Of a DNA stretch of 64,000 nucleotides, positions 34,604 to 44,600 are shown piece after piece. A program made the translations under genes and the position numbers. Source of the stretch: Streptomyces sp. NBC_00271 (GTDB lineage Bacteria; Actinomycetota; Actinomycetes; Streptomycetales; Streptomycetaceae); contig NZ_CP108070.1 in the NCBI RefSeq assembly GCF_036178845.1, positions 4,836,001-4,900,000 of the forward strand, in the 5' to 3' direction. The notes below the pieces were generated by a model. It was not told where the DNA came from. It searched no databases and worked only from the letters and a program-made list of their open reading frames with translations. Numbering within the stretch: position 1 is the first letter of the stretch; each line of letters begins with the position of its first letter.

Positions 34604-36460
34604 TCAGCGAGTGAAGAAGCCTGGCACTCGACCGTCCGGTGTCCCGACGAGGGCTGCCCGGTCGAGCAGGATGTTGTTGTTCTCGCAGCTCGTCTCGGGG
34701 AGCAGTAGACAGGCATGGCAGGCGGCCATGTTCAGGCTGTCCGCGCCGCTCGACTCGGACTCCATGCACAGGGGGTCGTTCGAGCACCAGCTCGCTCTGT
34801 GCAGGGCAGCCCGGAGCGAGGCTTCGAGACGGTCCGGTTCACCCTGGGCGACGACGCCGCCGAGGCTGCCGGCGGAGTCGCTGGTGGCCGTGTAGACGAG
34901 TACGCCTGCCATGCCTTCCTCGCCGTAGATCCGCTCGCGAAGGGAAGCTGCCGGGTAACCGCCGTCCAGACTCCATTCGTTGATCAATATGTGTGCCAGG
35001 GCATGCAGAAGGAGAAAACGGGGCGTGGCGGGTGAGGGCGGAACCGGCTTGTCCGAGTCGCCGATACGTGCTGCCAGCAGCCTCTCGTGATTTTCCCGGA
35101 TCAGGGTGGCGCGAGCGACTTGCCCCGGTTCCTGCTCCCAGACTCGCAGCCGCTCAGGGTCGAGACGAACGAACACCCCTTCACCGCTCACTTCGAAAGC
35201 CGGCAGCCAACTCGGCCGGTCCAGTGAGATCGCGGCCTCGCGCAGTGGGGAGTCCGCCGGACTCGGTTCCTCCACGCGCCGGAACGACTGCAGTGCCCTA
35301 ACCTCGCGCAGTCGCTTGATCAGCATCACCTGAGCCAAGCCATGGGACGAGAGCAGAGCGCCGATCGGGGTGGTGGGGGGCTCGCAGACGAACTCCTGCT
35401 CCTGGTCCGCGACTTCGGGGTGCGGCGTGGACAGGCTCTGGTACTCGCCCTCGTAGATCTCCTGCCGGTAGTTGCGTGCGCGCTTGGCAATCTCCGTTCC
35501 ATCGGCCGGCTCCGTCGCGGCGGCCTCGGCCGCGCGCCGCCGCTCGACCTCGGCCACCACGTCGTTGCCGGTGTACTCCGGGTGGTGACGCAGCAGTTTC
35601 TGCATGCGCACGTACGCCTGGATCGAGGCGGCATCCTCATGTTTGAAGACTTCGTAGTACGGCGCGACGAGCTTGGCGATGCCCTGGCTCCACGGGGGGA
35701 TGGACAGAGCCGAGTACATGACCGGGAACCACACCGAGGAGGAACCGCGCTGGAGGGTGCGCGGTGGCTCCTGGCAGCTCACGGCTGGAGCGTCCTTGAG
35801 CCAGGGGCTACGGCCGGCGCACCGGATGCCGAGGTCCTTGAGGGCCTGCCGTCGGAACGACCCCTCCATGGACACCTCCTCCACCCCGCAACTGCAACCG
35901 ATCAACACGGCACGCAGCGATGCGGTCGAGCCGTCGGCCCGGAACGTCAGTTGCCCCCCGCAGGCCCCGGATGTCGTCCGGTTGCCCCTATGGAGCCACT
36001 TCCAGTAGGGGAAGTCCTCCAGATGGCCGTGCGTGCACGCGATCACGAAGCGGGACGGGACCAGGTTCTCCTGACAGGTCGAGCACTCGGCCCGGCCGGC
36101 GGGCGAGTTGAACTTGCGGAAGGGCTGCAGTTGATGGCAGTTGGGGCATGAGTACATCTCCGGGAAGCGCACTGCCCGTACGCCGTCCCGGGCCTTGTCG
36201 GGATCGGGAGCCGGTGGCATCCGGAAGCCGGAGACGCCCAACTGCCAGGCCAGACGGGGCTCCGAGATGACGGGAGCCTCGGAGATGTCCCACGAGTCGA
36301 TGCCGCGGACGAGGAAGGACTCGTTCTCCACCGCGATCATGGCTCCGACACCGTACGTCGTGATGAGCTGGGCCCGGCGGATCTCTCCGAGCTTGCGGGC
36401 GGTACGGGCCGGGGTCGACGGGAGGCCGCGGCGACGAGTGCGAGGCGGGACGGGGCTCAT
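34604..36460 (-). CDS. drmB: DrmB (DUF1998) protein of a DISARM-like system
   Basis: This 618-aa protein has the DrmB opening IRRAQLITTYGVGAMIAVENESFLVRGIDSW. A zinc cluster follows (CPNC 105-108, CSTC 126-129, then CTHGH near 142), and a C-terminal DUF1998 part ends AACHACLLLPETSCE. In DISARM, DrmB partners the DrmA helicase and forms a DNA-sensing complex with it. It starts three bases after the drmA stop, last in a leftward operon. In known DISARM loci a phospholipase-D nuclease gene (drmC) follows; here nothing of that kind does. An overlapping frame at 34402-34716 has no good start. Confidence 0.92.
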   Translation of the reverse strand: MSPVPPRTRRRGLPSTPARTARKLGEIRRAQLITTYGVGAMIAVENESFLVRGIDSWDISEAPVISEPRLAWQLGVSGFRMPPAPDPDKARDGVRAVRFPEMYSCPNCHQLQPFRKFNSPAGRAECSTCQENLVPSRFVIACTHGHLEDFPYWKWLHRGNRTTSGACGGQLTFRADGSTASLRAVLIGCSCGVEEVSMEGSFRRQALKDLGIRCAGRSPWLKDAPAVSCQEPPRTLQRGSSSVWFPVMYSALSIPPWSQGIAKLVAPYYEVFKHEDAASIQAYVRMQKLLRHHPEYTGNDVVAEVERRRAAEAAATEPADGTEIAKRARNYRQEIYEGEYQSLSTPHPEVADQEQEFVCEPPTTPIGALLSSHGLAQVMLIKRLREVRALQSFRRVEEPSPADSPLREAAISLDRPSWLPAFEVSGEGVFVRLDPERLRVWEQEPGQVARATLIRENHERLLAARIGDSDKPVPPSPATPRFLLLHALAHILINEWSLDGGYPAASLRERIYGEEGMAGVLVYTATSDSAGSLGGVVAQGEPDRLEASLRAALHRASWCSNDPLCMESESSGADSLNMAACHACLLLPETSCENNNILLDRAALVGTPDGRVPGFFTR

Positions 36461-36463
36461 GCT

Positions 36464-39400
36464 TCAGCGCTCCTCGAAGAAGGTGGACGAAGCGTCGACG
36501 TCGCGCAGACTCCACAGGGTCTTCCACGGCGAGGCCTCGGGCGACTCGTCGTCGTAATTGGCCAACAGAGCGGGCACGCGGGAGCCACGCGGAGCCTCGT
36601 ACACGAGGTTCGGGCTGGCCAGCGCCTCGTCCTCCCACCATCCGACGAAGTCCTCGAAGGCCGCTGTGGTGGACTCGAGCTCGGCCGGCTCGACCGCCGC
36701 CACCCGGTCGAGCAGGAGGGCACCGACGGTCTCGCGGAGGTCCATCACGAAGTCCTCTACGCGTGATGCGGCGTCGTTGTCCCGTGCGGCCAGCAGCATC
36801 AACCGGGCCAGAGCCACCACCACGGCGTGCAGTCCTCGGTCGCGGGCCCGGGCGGAGAAGGGGGTCACGCTGGTGGACTCCACCTCGCGGTACAGGGCTG
36901 AGTGGAAGCTCTGGAAGTCCTCGTAGTGCGAACGGTCCCGTGAGCGAGCGGAGTTGAGCATGATCGCGACGAGACCGGGATGTTGCCGGCCGACCCGGCT
37001 CGTCGCCTGGATGTACTCCGCAGTGGTCTGCGGTTGACCCATCACTGCCATCAGCCCCAGTCGGTCCACGTCGACTCCCACGGAGATCATGTTGGTGGCG
37101 AGCAGCACGTCGAGTACGTCCGGCATCGGGAGCTGTCGTTCCACGGCCTTGAGCCGGCGGGAGATGTCGCTGGAATTCGCCCGGCTGCTCAACTCCGTGA
37201 GGGCGTCGGCGCGGCGTACCTTGACTCCGTCACGCAGTGCGAGGTGTCCCAGACGCTCCTGGACGTCGTCGAGGACCTGGAGCTCCGCCGCCGAAAGCAG
37301 TCGCAGGCTGTTGAAGTAGCCGATCAGGGTCCAATACGCGTCCTTCACCTCAGGCGGAGCATCATGGGTGTGAGCCCGATGGAGCAGCGACGCGTACACC
37401 CGGATCAGCAAGGTGGCCTGGCTGGTGCTGGAGGTCAGCAGGCCGACGTAGCGGCGGGCCGCCTTCCGCTCCCGTGGCGTCTCCACGGCGAACCAGGAAT
37501 CCCGGGAGTCGAGGCCCGAGGGCGGAAACTGCTCCACCGAACGGGCGAACAGTCGGGTGCCCTGCTCGTCGGCGCGTCGAATGGTCGCAGTCGAGGCGAC
37601 GACCTTGGGACGATCCGCCAAGGCGTCCACGGCCGTCTCGTACAGGCCGGTCAGCGTGCCGAGCGGGCCCGAGATCAGATGGAGCTCGTCCTGGACGATG
37701 AGCTCGGGCGGTCGCACTCCGTCCACGTCCCGGTTGAACAGGGCCGCCGACGCGGGTCGCCACGGCATCGAGGCGAACTTGTCGACCGTTGCGATGACCA
37801 AGGTCGGTCGATGGGCGTAGATGGCTTCGTCGATGAGGTGTACCGGCAGCCCTCCCCAGTGGAAGTCGCACGTGCCGGAGGGGCAGTTGACGGTCATGCG
37901 TACGGCGTCCTCATCGACCGAGTAGTCCGCCGCCCGCAACGATTCGCCGCACCAAGGGCAGTTGCGCAGTTGGACCGGGTTCTCGGTCTCCAACTGGAAA
38001 TTTTCGTTGCGCACGAGATCGGCCAGCTTGCTCGTGGCGACGGCCAGCGTGTTGGGGGTCGCCGAACGACCCACCCACATGCCGATGGAGATCTCCTCGT
38101 GCCCCAGGCTCGCCGGATCGGCTGCCCGCAGTAGTTCCATCGCGCAGATGAGCGCCGCTGCGCGCTCGAACTGTTGGAGGGTGAGTAGTCGGAGCGTGTA
38201 CCGCATGAGCACCGTGACGCCGGCCCCGTCCTCCCCGTCCCGCAGGCGCCTCAGGAAGGTGGTGAAGGCGATCAGGCCGAGGTACGCCTCCGTCTTGCCA
38301 CCACCTGTGGGGAACCACAGCAGGTCGGAGACCTTTCGGTCGTCGTGGTCCGGAGCGACGATCCCGGCCAGGCAGAGCAGGATGAAGGAGATTTGGAAGG
38401 GCCGCCACCGCCCGGCCTGGCTATCCGGTTCGCCCGACCTGCCGCCCTTGATCCACGCGGTACGTGCCCGCTGGTCGGCCATCGCGAGGTTCGCCAGCCG
38501 GAACGCGCGCAGAATGTTCGGCTGCTCCGTGTCCTCCAGCAGATCCACGCCTTCGCGCATCCGGCGCAGTGCTCGCCGGCAGAGCTGGACCTGTTCGGCC
38601 GCGATTTTGCCGTGTTCCGTGTCGTGCAACAGGCGGGCCTGACCCTCTTGGGTCTCGATCCACCGCTCGTATCCGCTCAGCAAGGTGCGAAGGGCCGAGA
38701 CGACCTCGTGGGTCGGGTCGGTTCCCAGCCGGTACATGGTCAGCGCCTTGTCGTCGATCTCCGGGTTGGAGTCCGTCAGCAACACCTCCTGGGAGGGGAC
38801 GAACTCGGTCCGCAGGGTGGTGACGGCCGGAGGATCGATCGATACGGATCCCACCGGGGGTGGCGGCCAGTCCCAATGCGCCGCACAGCCATGGCCGGTG
38901 GCGAAGCTCGGCGCATGGCGGTACAGGAGGCGGCTCAGCGCATGTTCCGAGTCGACCGCGTCCAGAGCGGTCGGCCGTGCCACGAACACCGGGCTGCTGC
39001 CGTCCTCAGCGGTGACGATCAGCTCCGGTTGGTAGAAGCAGTGCGCGTCCCGGAGGTCGAACTGGCCGACCTTCAGACTGTTGACGACCGTGGCCGTCAC
39101 GGTCACCGTCCGGTCCGACTCGGACCGGGGGCGGACCAGCACACGCAGTTCCAGCCCGGGATGGAGGTCGAAGGGCTTGAGCAGGCCGGGCTGTGTGACG
39201 TCCACGTCGACGGGCTCGATCCGCAGGGCGGAACGGCGCCAATGTTCCCGCTGGGCCTTCGTGCTTCGGGCCTCGGTCCGCTTCGCGGACACCGGATTCC
39301 CCTCGGAGTCCTCGGGAGCATAGACGGCAGCGTGTACGGTCAACCGAATCCGCGCGGACTCGGTCGGGTCCACGGCGAATGTCAAACCGATGGACGACGG

Positions 39401-39718
39401 CATCCGGACGTTTGCCAGCGAGACGCCCAGATCGCCGGGGCCTTCCTCGGGGTCCCGACGGGTGCCGAGTGGCACCGCGTCGGGCCCGTCCCGCTCGAAC
39501 TCCAGATCCCCCTGTTCGGCCGGACCGCTCTGGGGCGAGATACCGGACCGGTCCGCCTGCGAGCGCGGGAAGAGCACACCGACCGGGTACATGGTGATCG
39601 GCGCATCGTCCGTGAGAACCTCGTCCGGACCACCCACGGGGCCGAGCAGGTCTTGCCGCAGGGCGCCGACGAGCGAGTCGCGCACCTCGTAATGTGCTTG
39701 GTGAGTCGACCTGCTCAT
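36464..39718 (-). CDS. drmA: DrmA helicase of a DISARM-like system
   Basis: This 1084-aa superfamily II helicase has Walker A FPTGGGKTEAYLGL (469-482), motif II QDELHLISGPLG (676-687), motif III STATI (709-713), a helicase C lobe with ATNMISVGVDVDRLGLM, and motif VI QATSRVGRQHPG (904-915). A four-Cys zinc loop (CPWC 587-590 and CPSGTC 612-617) is inserted between the two halves of the first lobe. The long N-terminal part (1-440) is beta-rich, as in DrmA. The start ATG overlaps the stop of the UvrD gene (ATGA). DrmA moves on DNA with DrmB to recognise foreign DNA. Confidence 0.93.
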   Translation of the reverse strand: MSRSTHQAHYEVRDSLVGALRQDLLGPVGGPDEVLTDDAPITMYPVGVLFPRSQADRSGISPQSGPAEQGDLEFERDGPDAVPLGTRRDPEEGPGDLGVSLANVRMPSSIGLTFAVDPTESARIRLTVHAAVYAPEDSEGNPVSAKRTEARSTKAQREHWRRSALRIEPVDVDVTQPGLLKPFDLHPGLELRVLVRPRSESDRTVTVTATVVNSLKVGQFDLRDAHCFYQPELIVTAEDGSSPVFVARPTALDAVDSEHALSRLLYRHAPSFATGHGCAAHWDWPPPPVGSVSIDPPAVTTLRTEFVPSQEVLLTDSNPEIDDKALTMYRLGTDPTHEVVSALRTLLSGYERWIETQEGQARLLHDTEHGKIAAEQVQLCRRALRRMREGVDLLEDTEQPNILRAFRLANLAMADQRARTAWIKGGRSGEPDSQAGRWRPFQISFILLCLAGIVAPDHDDRKVSDLLWFPTGGGKTEAYLGLIAFTTFLRRLRDGEDGAGVTVLMRYTLRLLTLQQFERAAALICAMELLRAADPASLGHEEISIGMWVGRSATPNTLAVATSKLADLVRNENFQLETENPVQLRNCPWCGESLRAADYSVDEDAVRMTVNCPSGTCDFHWGGLPVHLIDEAIYAHRPTLVIATVDKFASMPWRPASAALFNRDVDGVRPPELIVQDELHLISGPLGTLTGLYETAVDALADRPKVVASTATIRRADEQGTRLFARSVEQFPPSGLDSRDSWFAVETPRERKAARRYVGLLTSSTSQATLLIRVYASLLHRAHTHDAPPEVKDAYWTLIGYFNSLRLLSAAELQVLDDVQERLGHLALRDGVKVRRADALTELSSRANSSDISRRLKAVERQLPMPDVLDVLLATNMISVGVDVDRLGLMAVMGQPQTTAEYIQATSRVGRQHPGLVAIMLNSARSRDRSHYEDFQSFHSALYREVESTSVTPFSARARDRGLHAVVVALARLMLLAARDNDAASRVEDFVMDLRETVGALLLDRVAAVEPAELESTTAAFEDFVGWWEDEALASPNLVYEAPRGSRVPALLANYDDESPEASPWKTLWSLRDVDASSTFFEER

Positions 39719-41631
39719 CCTTCGTTCCCTTCCCGTCCGTCCGCGTACCACTGGAAGCGCCCCAGACCGCACAACCGGGGTGCGACCCACGCGCCGTGTG
39801 TACCCAGCCCGGCGGCCTCGGTCGCCGCAGGAATGCCCGCCACGCTCTCCACGCATTCGACCCGGAGACCGGTGATCAGCGGCGGCCAGCGATCGACCTC
39901 AGAGTGCGCGGTGCGGCGCAGCATTCGGTGCAGGTCGGTGCGGAAGCGCTCCGACACCACCGCGATCTGTCGGCCACCGACCACCACCGCGTACGGTGGG
40001 GACTGGTCGGCGGCGACGGGGATGCCGTGCAGCAGCACGAGTTCCGCCTCGGCACCGGCGGTGACGTCGGCCAGGAGGTACCGCGACACCTCCGCAGCGT
40101 CCTGGTGAATTCCCTCCGTGCCCGGAGGCTGCTCGTGGGACACGTCCGAGCCGATCATCTCGATGCCGTTGCGGGCCCAGGTGCTGCGACCACCCAGGTA
40201 CCAGCGGTCGATCCTCTTGTCCTTACGGAGGAGCCACGAGTTGGGGGCGTCCAGGACGTACAGATCATCCCGGGTCCGGGTCATGGCCACATACAGCAGC
40301 CGGGCTTCCGCCGCCGGGTCGTAGTCGTACTTCTTCTTCCGGACTTGGGCCGGCTCCTTCAGCACGCGTGGTTCGACGATCAGGACCCGGTCGAACTCCA
40401 GGCCCTTGGCCCGGTGCACGGTCGAGATCACGAGGGATGACGACTGGGCCGCGGTGAGCTCGTCGGGCAGCCGGCCCTCGGCGAGCGCCCGGTGCAGCCC
40501 GACGACATCGAGGGTGCCGCGGCCGCTGCCCCGCGCTACCTTGCGCACCGACCGCCACAGCGCCTCCGGTGTGCTGCCGGCTGGGCCCTTCAGGTCGACC
40601 AGCAGTTCTTCGAAGCGCTCCCGACTCAGAGTGGACGCGCCGGTCGAGGCGAGGAGTTCGGCGATCCACACAGGGGCCGAGCGCTCGCGCGCCGACCGCT
40701 GCAGTGTGTGGGGGACATCGGCGTCGGCCAACATGTCGGACAACGTCAATGCCTGGCCGTTGTCGCGGCACAGGATGGTGGTGGTGTCGGGATAGTCGCG
40801 CAGTGCTGCCCGCACGAACTCGTCCTCCAGGCTCCCGAAGTTCGGTGCCGAGAGCAGCAGAGCACGCAGGTCGCCGTGGATACGCTCGGCCTCGGCGGCG
40901 GACTCGGCCCGATCGCGGGGCAGCCGCTGCAACTGGGCACCGTAGGGCAGGGCCATTCGGGCAGCCTCGCTGCGGGCCCGGAAGTTGTCGCCCAGATGGA
41001 TTTCCACCAGGTCCTCACCGAAGGTGGCGCGCACCCAGGCCAGGAAGCGGTCGGTCTCCTCGGCCCGCTGATCCGGATCGGACACCTGGAATCCGTACAC
41101 CGCCTGAGCCGAATCACCCACCACGGTGAAGCCGCTGTTCTCCTGGAACCGGTCGAGCAGTGCCTCGACCATCTCCCGACGGACACCCACGAGGTCCTGA
41201 ACCTCATCGATCACCACATGGGCGGGCAAGTACTCGCCGCCCTCGACCGCCCCCTTGTCGATCGCCTCGGTGGCGGCCTCGATGCGCTCGTCGAAGGTGT
41301 ACGTCCCCCAGTCCGTGTCCGGGTAGGCGCGGTTGAGCAGAGCTGCAGCCCAGGCGTCGAAGGTGTGCACACGAATCCGCTGCGCGGCGGCGGCATGCCG
41401 CTCGATCCGCTCGGTGAGTTCGCGCACGGCGGCACGGGAGAAGCTGAGCACCAGGATCTCCCCGGCCTCCAGTTCCTCGCGCTCCACCAACACGTCGAGC
41501 CGCCGCACGAGGGTGTGCGTCTTGCCGGCGCCGGCACCGGCCGTGACCAGCACCCGGGCGTCCCAGGGCTGGTCCACCACGGCCTGCTGCGCGTCGGTGA
41601 GTCGATGCTCGGTGAGCGGGGTGACGGTCAC
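39715..41631 (-). CDS. UvrD/PcrA-type superfamily I helicase
   Basis: This 638-aa SF1A helicase has motif I VTAGAGAGKTHT (29-40), motif Ia VLSFSRAAVRELTERI, motif II VIDEVQDL (140-147), motif III VVGDSAQAVYGFQ (170-182), motif V STVHRAKGLEFDRVLI and motif VI LLYVAMTRTRDDLYVLD. It is shorter than full UvrD and lacks most of the 1B/2B insertions. No nuclease domain is fused. The start GTG overlaps the upstream stop (GTGA) and its own stop overlaps the drmA start. It is therefore expressed in step with both, and is not part of standard DISARM. Confidence 0.92.
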   Translation of the reverse strand: MTVTPLTEHRLTDAQQAVVDQPWDARVLVTAGAGAGKTHTLVRRLDVLVEREELEAGEILVLSFSRAAVRELTERIERHAAAAQRIRVHTFDAWAAALLNRAYPDTDWGTYTFDERIEAATEAIDKGAVEGGEYLPAHVVIDEVQDLVGVRREMVEALLDRFQENSGFTVVGDSAQAVYGFQVSDPDQRAEETDRFLAWVRATFGEDLVEIHLGDNFRARSEAARMALPYGAQLQRLPRDRAESAAEAERIHGDLRALLLSAPNFGSLEDEFVRAALRDYPDTTTILCRDNGQALTLSDMLADADVPHTLQRSARERSAPVWIAELLASTGASTLSRERFEELLVDLKGPAGSTPEALWRSVRKVARGSGRGTLDVVGLHRALAEGRLPDELTAAQSSSLVISTVHRAKGLEFDRVLIVEPRVLKEPAQVRKKKYDYDPAAEARLLYVAMTRTRDDLYVLDAPNSWLLRKDKRIDRWYLGGRSTWARNGIEMIGSDVSHEQPPGTEGIHQDAAEVSRYLLADVTAGAEAELVLLHGIPVAADQSPPYAVVVGGRQIAVVSERFRTDLHRMLRRTAHSEVDRWPPLITGLRVECVESVAGIPAATEAAGLGTHGAWVAPRLCGLGRFQWYADGREGNEG

Positions 41632-44600
41632 TGGCCCTCGCTCCACAGGTACTCGAACTCGGTGAAGGCGAGTTCCTCGCCGAAGTTCGTGATGTTGTCC
41701 CGCACGTTCAGGATCAGGCAGCTCTCCTTGCCACCGTTCTTCGGGCCGCGCAGACCGCGTCCGATCATCTGCTGGTAGATGTTCGGGCTGTACGTCGGGC
41801 GAGCCACGACCACGACGCGGGTGGCCGGTGCGTCGAAGCCCTGGGTGAGCACGCCGTAGTTGGTCAGGACCTGGATCCTGCCCTTGCGGAAGTCGTCGAT
41901 CTGCTTACGACGTTCATTGGGGGGCGTGGTCGAGTCGATCGCGGCGGCCTTGATGTCCCGGTCACCGAGCTTGGCGGCCAGTAGCTTGGCGTGAGCCACG
42001 GAGGTGGCGAACACCAGCACCGGCCAGTCGGAGGGCATGGCGGCGATCTCGTCGACGATGCGCTGGCTGCGTCCGTGGTCCTCGGCCAGCCGCTGCTCGG
42101 CGCCCTTGGGCAAGGTGGAGAATTTCTCGGACTGGGCACGCTCGTCCGCCGTCAGCGCGATGTCGGCGCCCACTAGTTCTCGGTGCTTGACCTGGGCCAG
42201 GACACCGATCTGCTGCAACCCCTTGATGGCGACGGACAGATCGCCGTCGAAGACGCCGGTGTCGAGGCGGTTGCCGAACCGCTGCACAAGCAGCCGGGTC
42301 AGTTCCTCGTTGTTCCGGTACGGGGTCGCGGTGAGTCCGATCAGGTGACGACTGGTGCGGCGGTGCGTGAGGTCGAGCTGTTCGAGCAGCCGTGTGTAAC
42401 GCGGGGACATCGCGGTGTGCGCCTCGTCGATGATGACGAGTTCGGCAGCCTCCCTCAGCCAGGCGTAGTCCTCCTTTTCCAGGCAGCTGTCCAGTTTGGC
42501 GTCGGTGGCGACGACCAGGTGCGGACGTCCGTCGACGGGGGTCGCCTCGTTCGAGGCCCAGAGCCGGCTGATGACCAGGGGAAGCTCGGGACCCACCTTC
42601 GACCAGACGAATTTCCAGCTCTGCACGGCCTGCTCGCACAGCTCTTCGGTCTGGGCGATCCACAGGACCGGACCGGGCAGATCTTTCCGATCACGGATCC
42701 ACCGGATCACTCCCTCCGCTGTGACACGTGTCTTGCCTGACCCGGTCGGCAGGCTGAGCATGCCGCGCTGGGGCATCGAGTTCTCCAGCAGAGCGAGCAG
42801 CGCCTGCGCGAGTTCCTCCTGGTAGGGGTGCAGGGAAGGGAACTCGGACGGACCGTCGACCTCGAGACGGGGCTCCAGCGAGGGCACCTGGGCACCCGCG
42901 AAGGAGTCCGGGAACCCGAGGTCGGTGACGAAGCGCAAGGCCTTCGTGTTCCCGGTGAAGGAGCTGGGGGCGCGGGTGGGGAAGTCCAGAGCGAGATCCC
43001 GGGAGTGGACCCGAAGGATCGCTTCGCCGTGGGCGTTGAAGGCCATCTCGGCTATGCGTCGGGGACTCGGTTCGGCGCCCTGCTCCTGAATCTCGCTTTC
43101 CATGAGCCCGGGCGGAAGTTCGCCACGCAGGGCCTCCTCACCGATCAGCAGAGCGATCTTGTCGATGACGCTCTCGCTTTCCCGCACCGCGCGCAGCCGC
43201 CCCAGCAGAGCCTGGTCCTGCTCCTGCCTGTCCTGGAGAGCGAGAGCCTGGCTGCAGCCGGCCAAGCCGAAGCCCCACTTGAACTCCTCATCGGCGGCCT
43301 GCAGAACCTGCAGCCGGTCGAGGGAGTCCAGTACGAAAAGGGTCTGGCCCTTCCTCGCGAACTTGAGCGGCTTCCGCTTGCTGCCCATGGGCGTGCGCAC
43401 CACCTGCTCAAGCTCGGAGCAGCGTTGGATCTTGTAGCTGCTGCCTGCCTGACCGAGGCGCGCCTTGACCGTCGTGAACTCCTCGAACAGGGACACGGCC
43501 CGCCCGGTCTTGACGGGCTCGATCTCTCTGCTGATGACGTCGGAGACCTTGAGCATGCCCCAACCCTCGATCATCTCCTTCGCCGTGGCCACGTCCGCCT
43601 TGTCGGTGACCAGGAGCGCGGGGAGTCGCTCACGGATGAGTTCCTTGAACTCGACCGCGTTCGTCGCGACGGCGATCTCGTTGTCGGGGCGTCCTTCCCA
43701 GGAGGATCCCACCCGGCAGCGGGTGAGCACATCTTCCGGGAACTCGAAGCCGACCCTGTGCAGCAGTGCGTACGCGCGCCCGATGAACGCATCGTCCTCG
43801 CTCTGGAGCACCAGATCCAACAGCTTGCTCCAGCGCCGGGTGGGCACCTCGTCGGAGGTCGTGGGCATGTTGAGCCTCCGCGCCGCCTCCTCCGCGATCT
43901 CCGCGACAGGGAGGACAGCACGGAAATCCTTGAGCTGGGGACCGACGGCCTCGGACACCCGGGTCAGTCCCAAGGAGGTCTTCACGAGGCCATGCTTGGA
44001 GATCATCCAGCGCAGCGGGGACATGACGGCCTTGCGGGTGTTGGCGGTAGTTCCGTACTGCATCTGCCAGTGCCGCGAGATGTCGGATGCCGGCAGAGCC
44101 GCCACGAAGGCAGCGCGGCCCTCCTCGGACAGCGCGGGCAGCAGGTGCAGCGGTCCCAACGTCGCACCACCCTCGACGGAGAGGCGGGAGATGCTGGGTC
44201 GGGGGGCGGTGCTCGGCAGACTGCGGAGGTGCTGGTCGTGAATGACCTGCCGGTATTCCTCGAACCACGTCTCCTCGTGGGGCCGGTATCCGCCGGTGGG
44301 ACGGTCGAACAGCCCAAGGTCGCGGAAGACCGGTCTGTCGCTCTCATGGAAGTCCAGGTCGACGGCGATGGCCTTGTCGCGGCTCCCGTCGTCGGGCACC
44401 ACCGGTCCGGGCAGGAGGCAGTCGCGCATCGGCCTGTACCGACCGTCCAGGGTACGGACGCGCAACGTCTCCAGCGGCTTGGGCACCTTGGCACGAATGC
44501 GGTTGACCTGCGCGCTGCCGCCGGCGCTGCGCAGCAGGATCCAGAAGTTCGACCACGCGTTGTTGTCGTAGTTGTCGAATCCCTGATCGAGGACGCCCTC

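Noticed and set aside
34402..34716. Candidate drmC or small defence gene after drmB
   Set aside because: It is far too short for a phospholipase-D protein, has no HxK motifs, overlaps drmB by about 110 bases, and has no ribosome binding site. Kept only as a low-interest finding.
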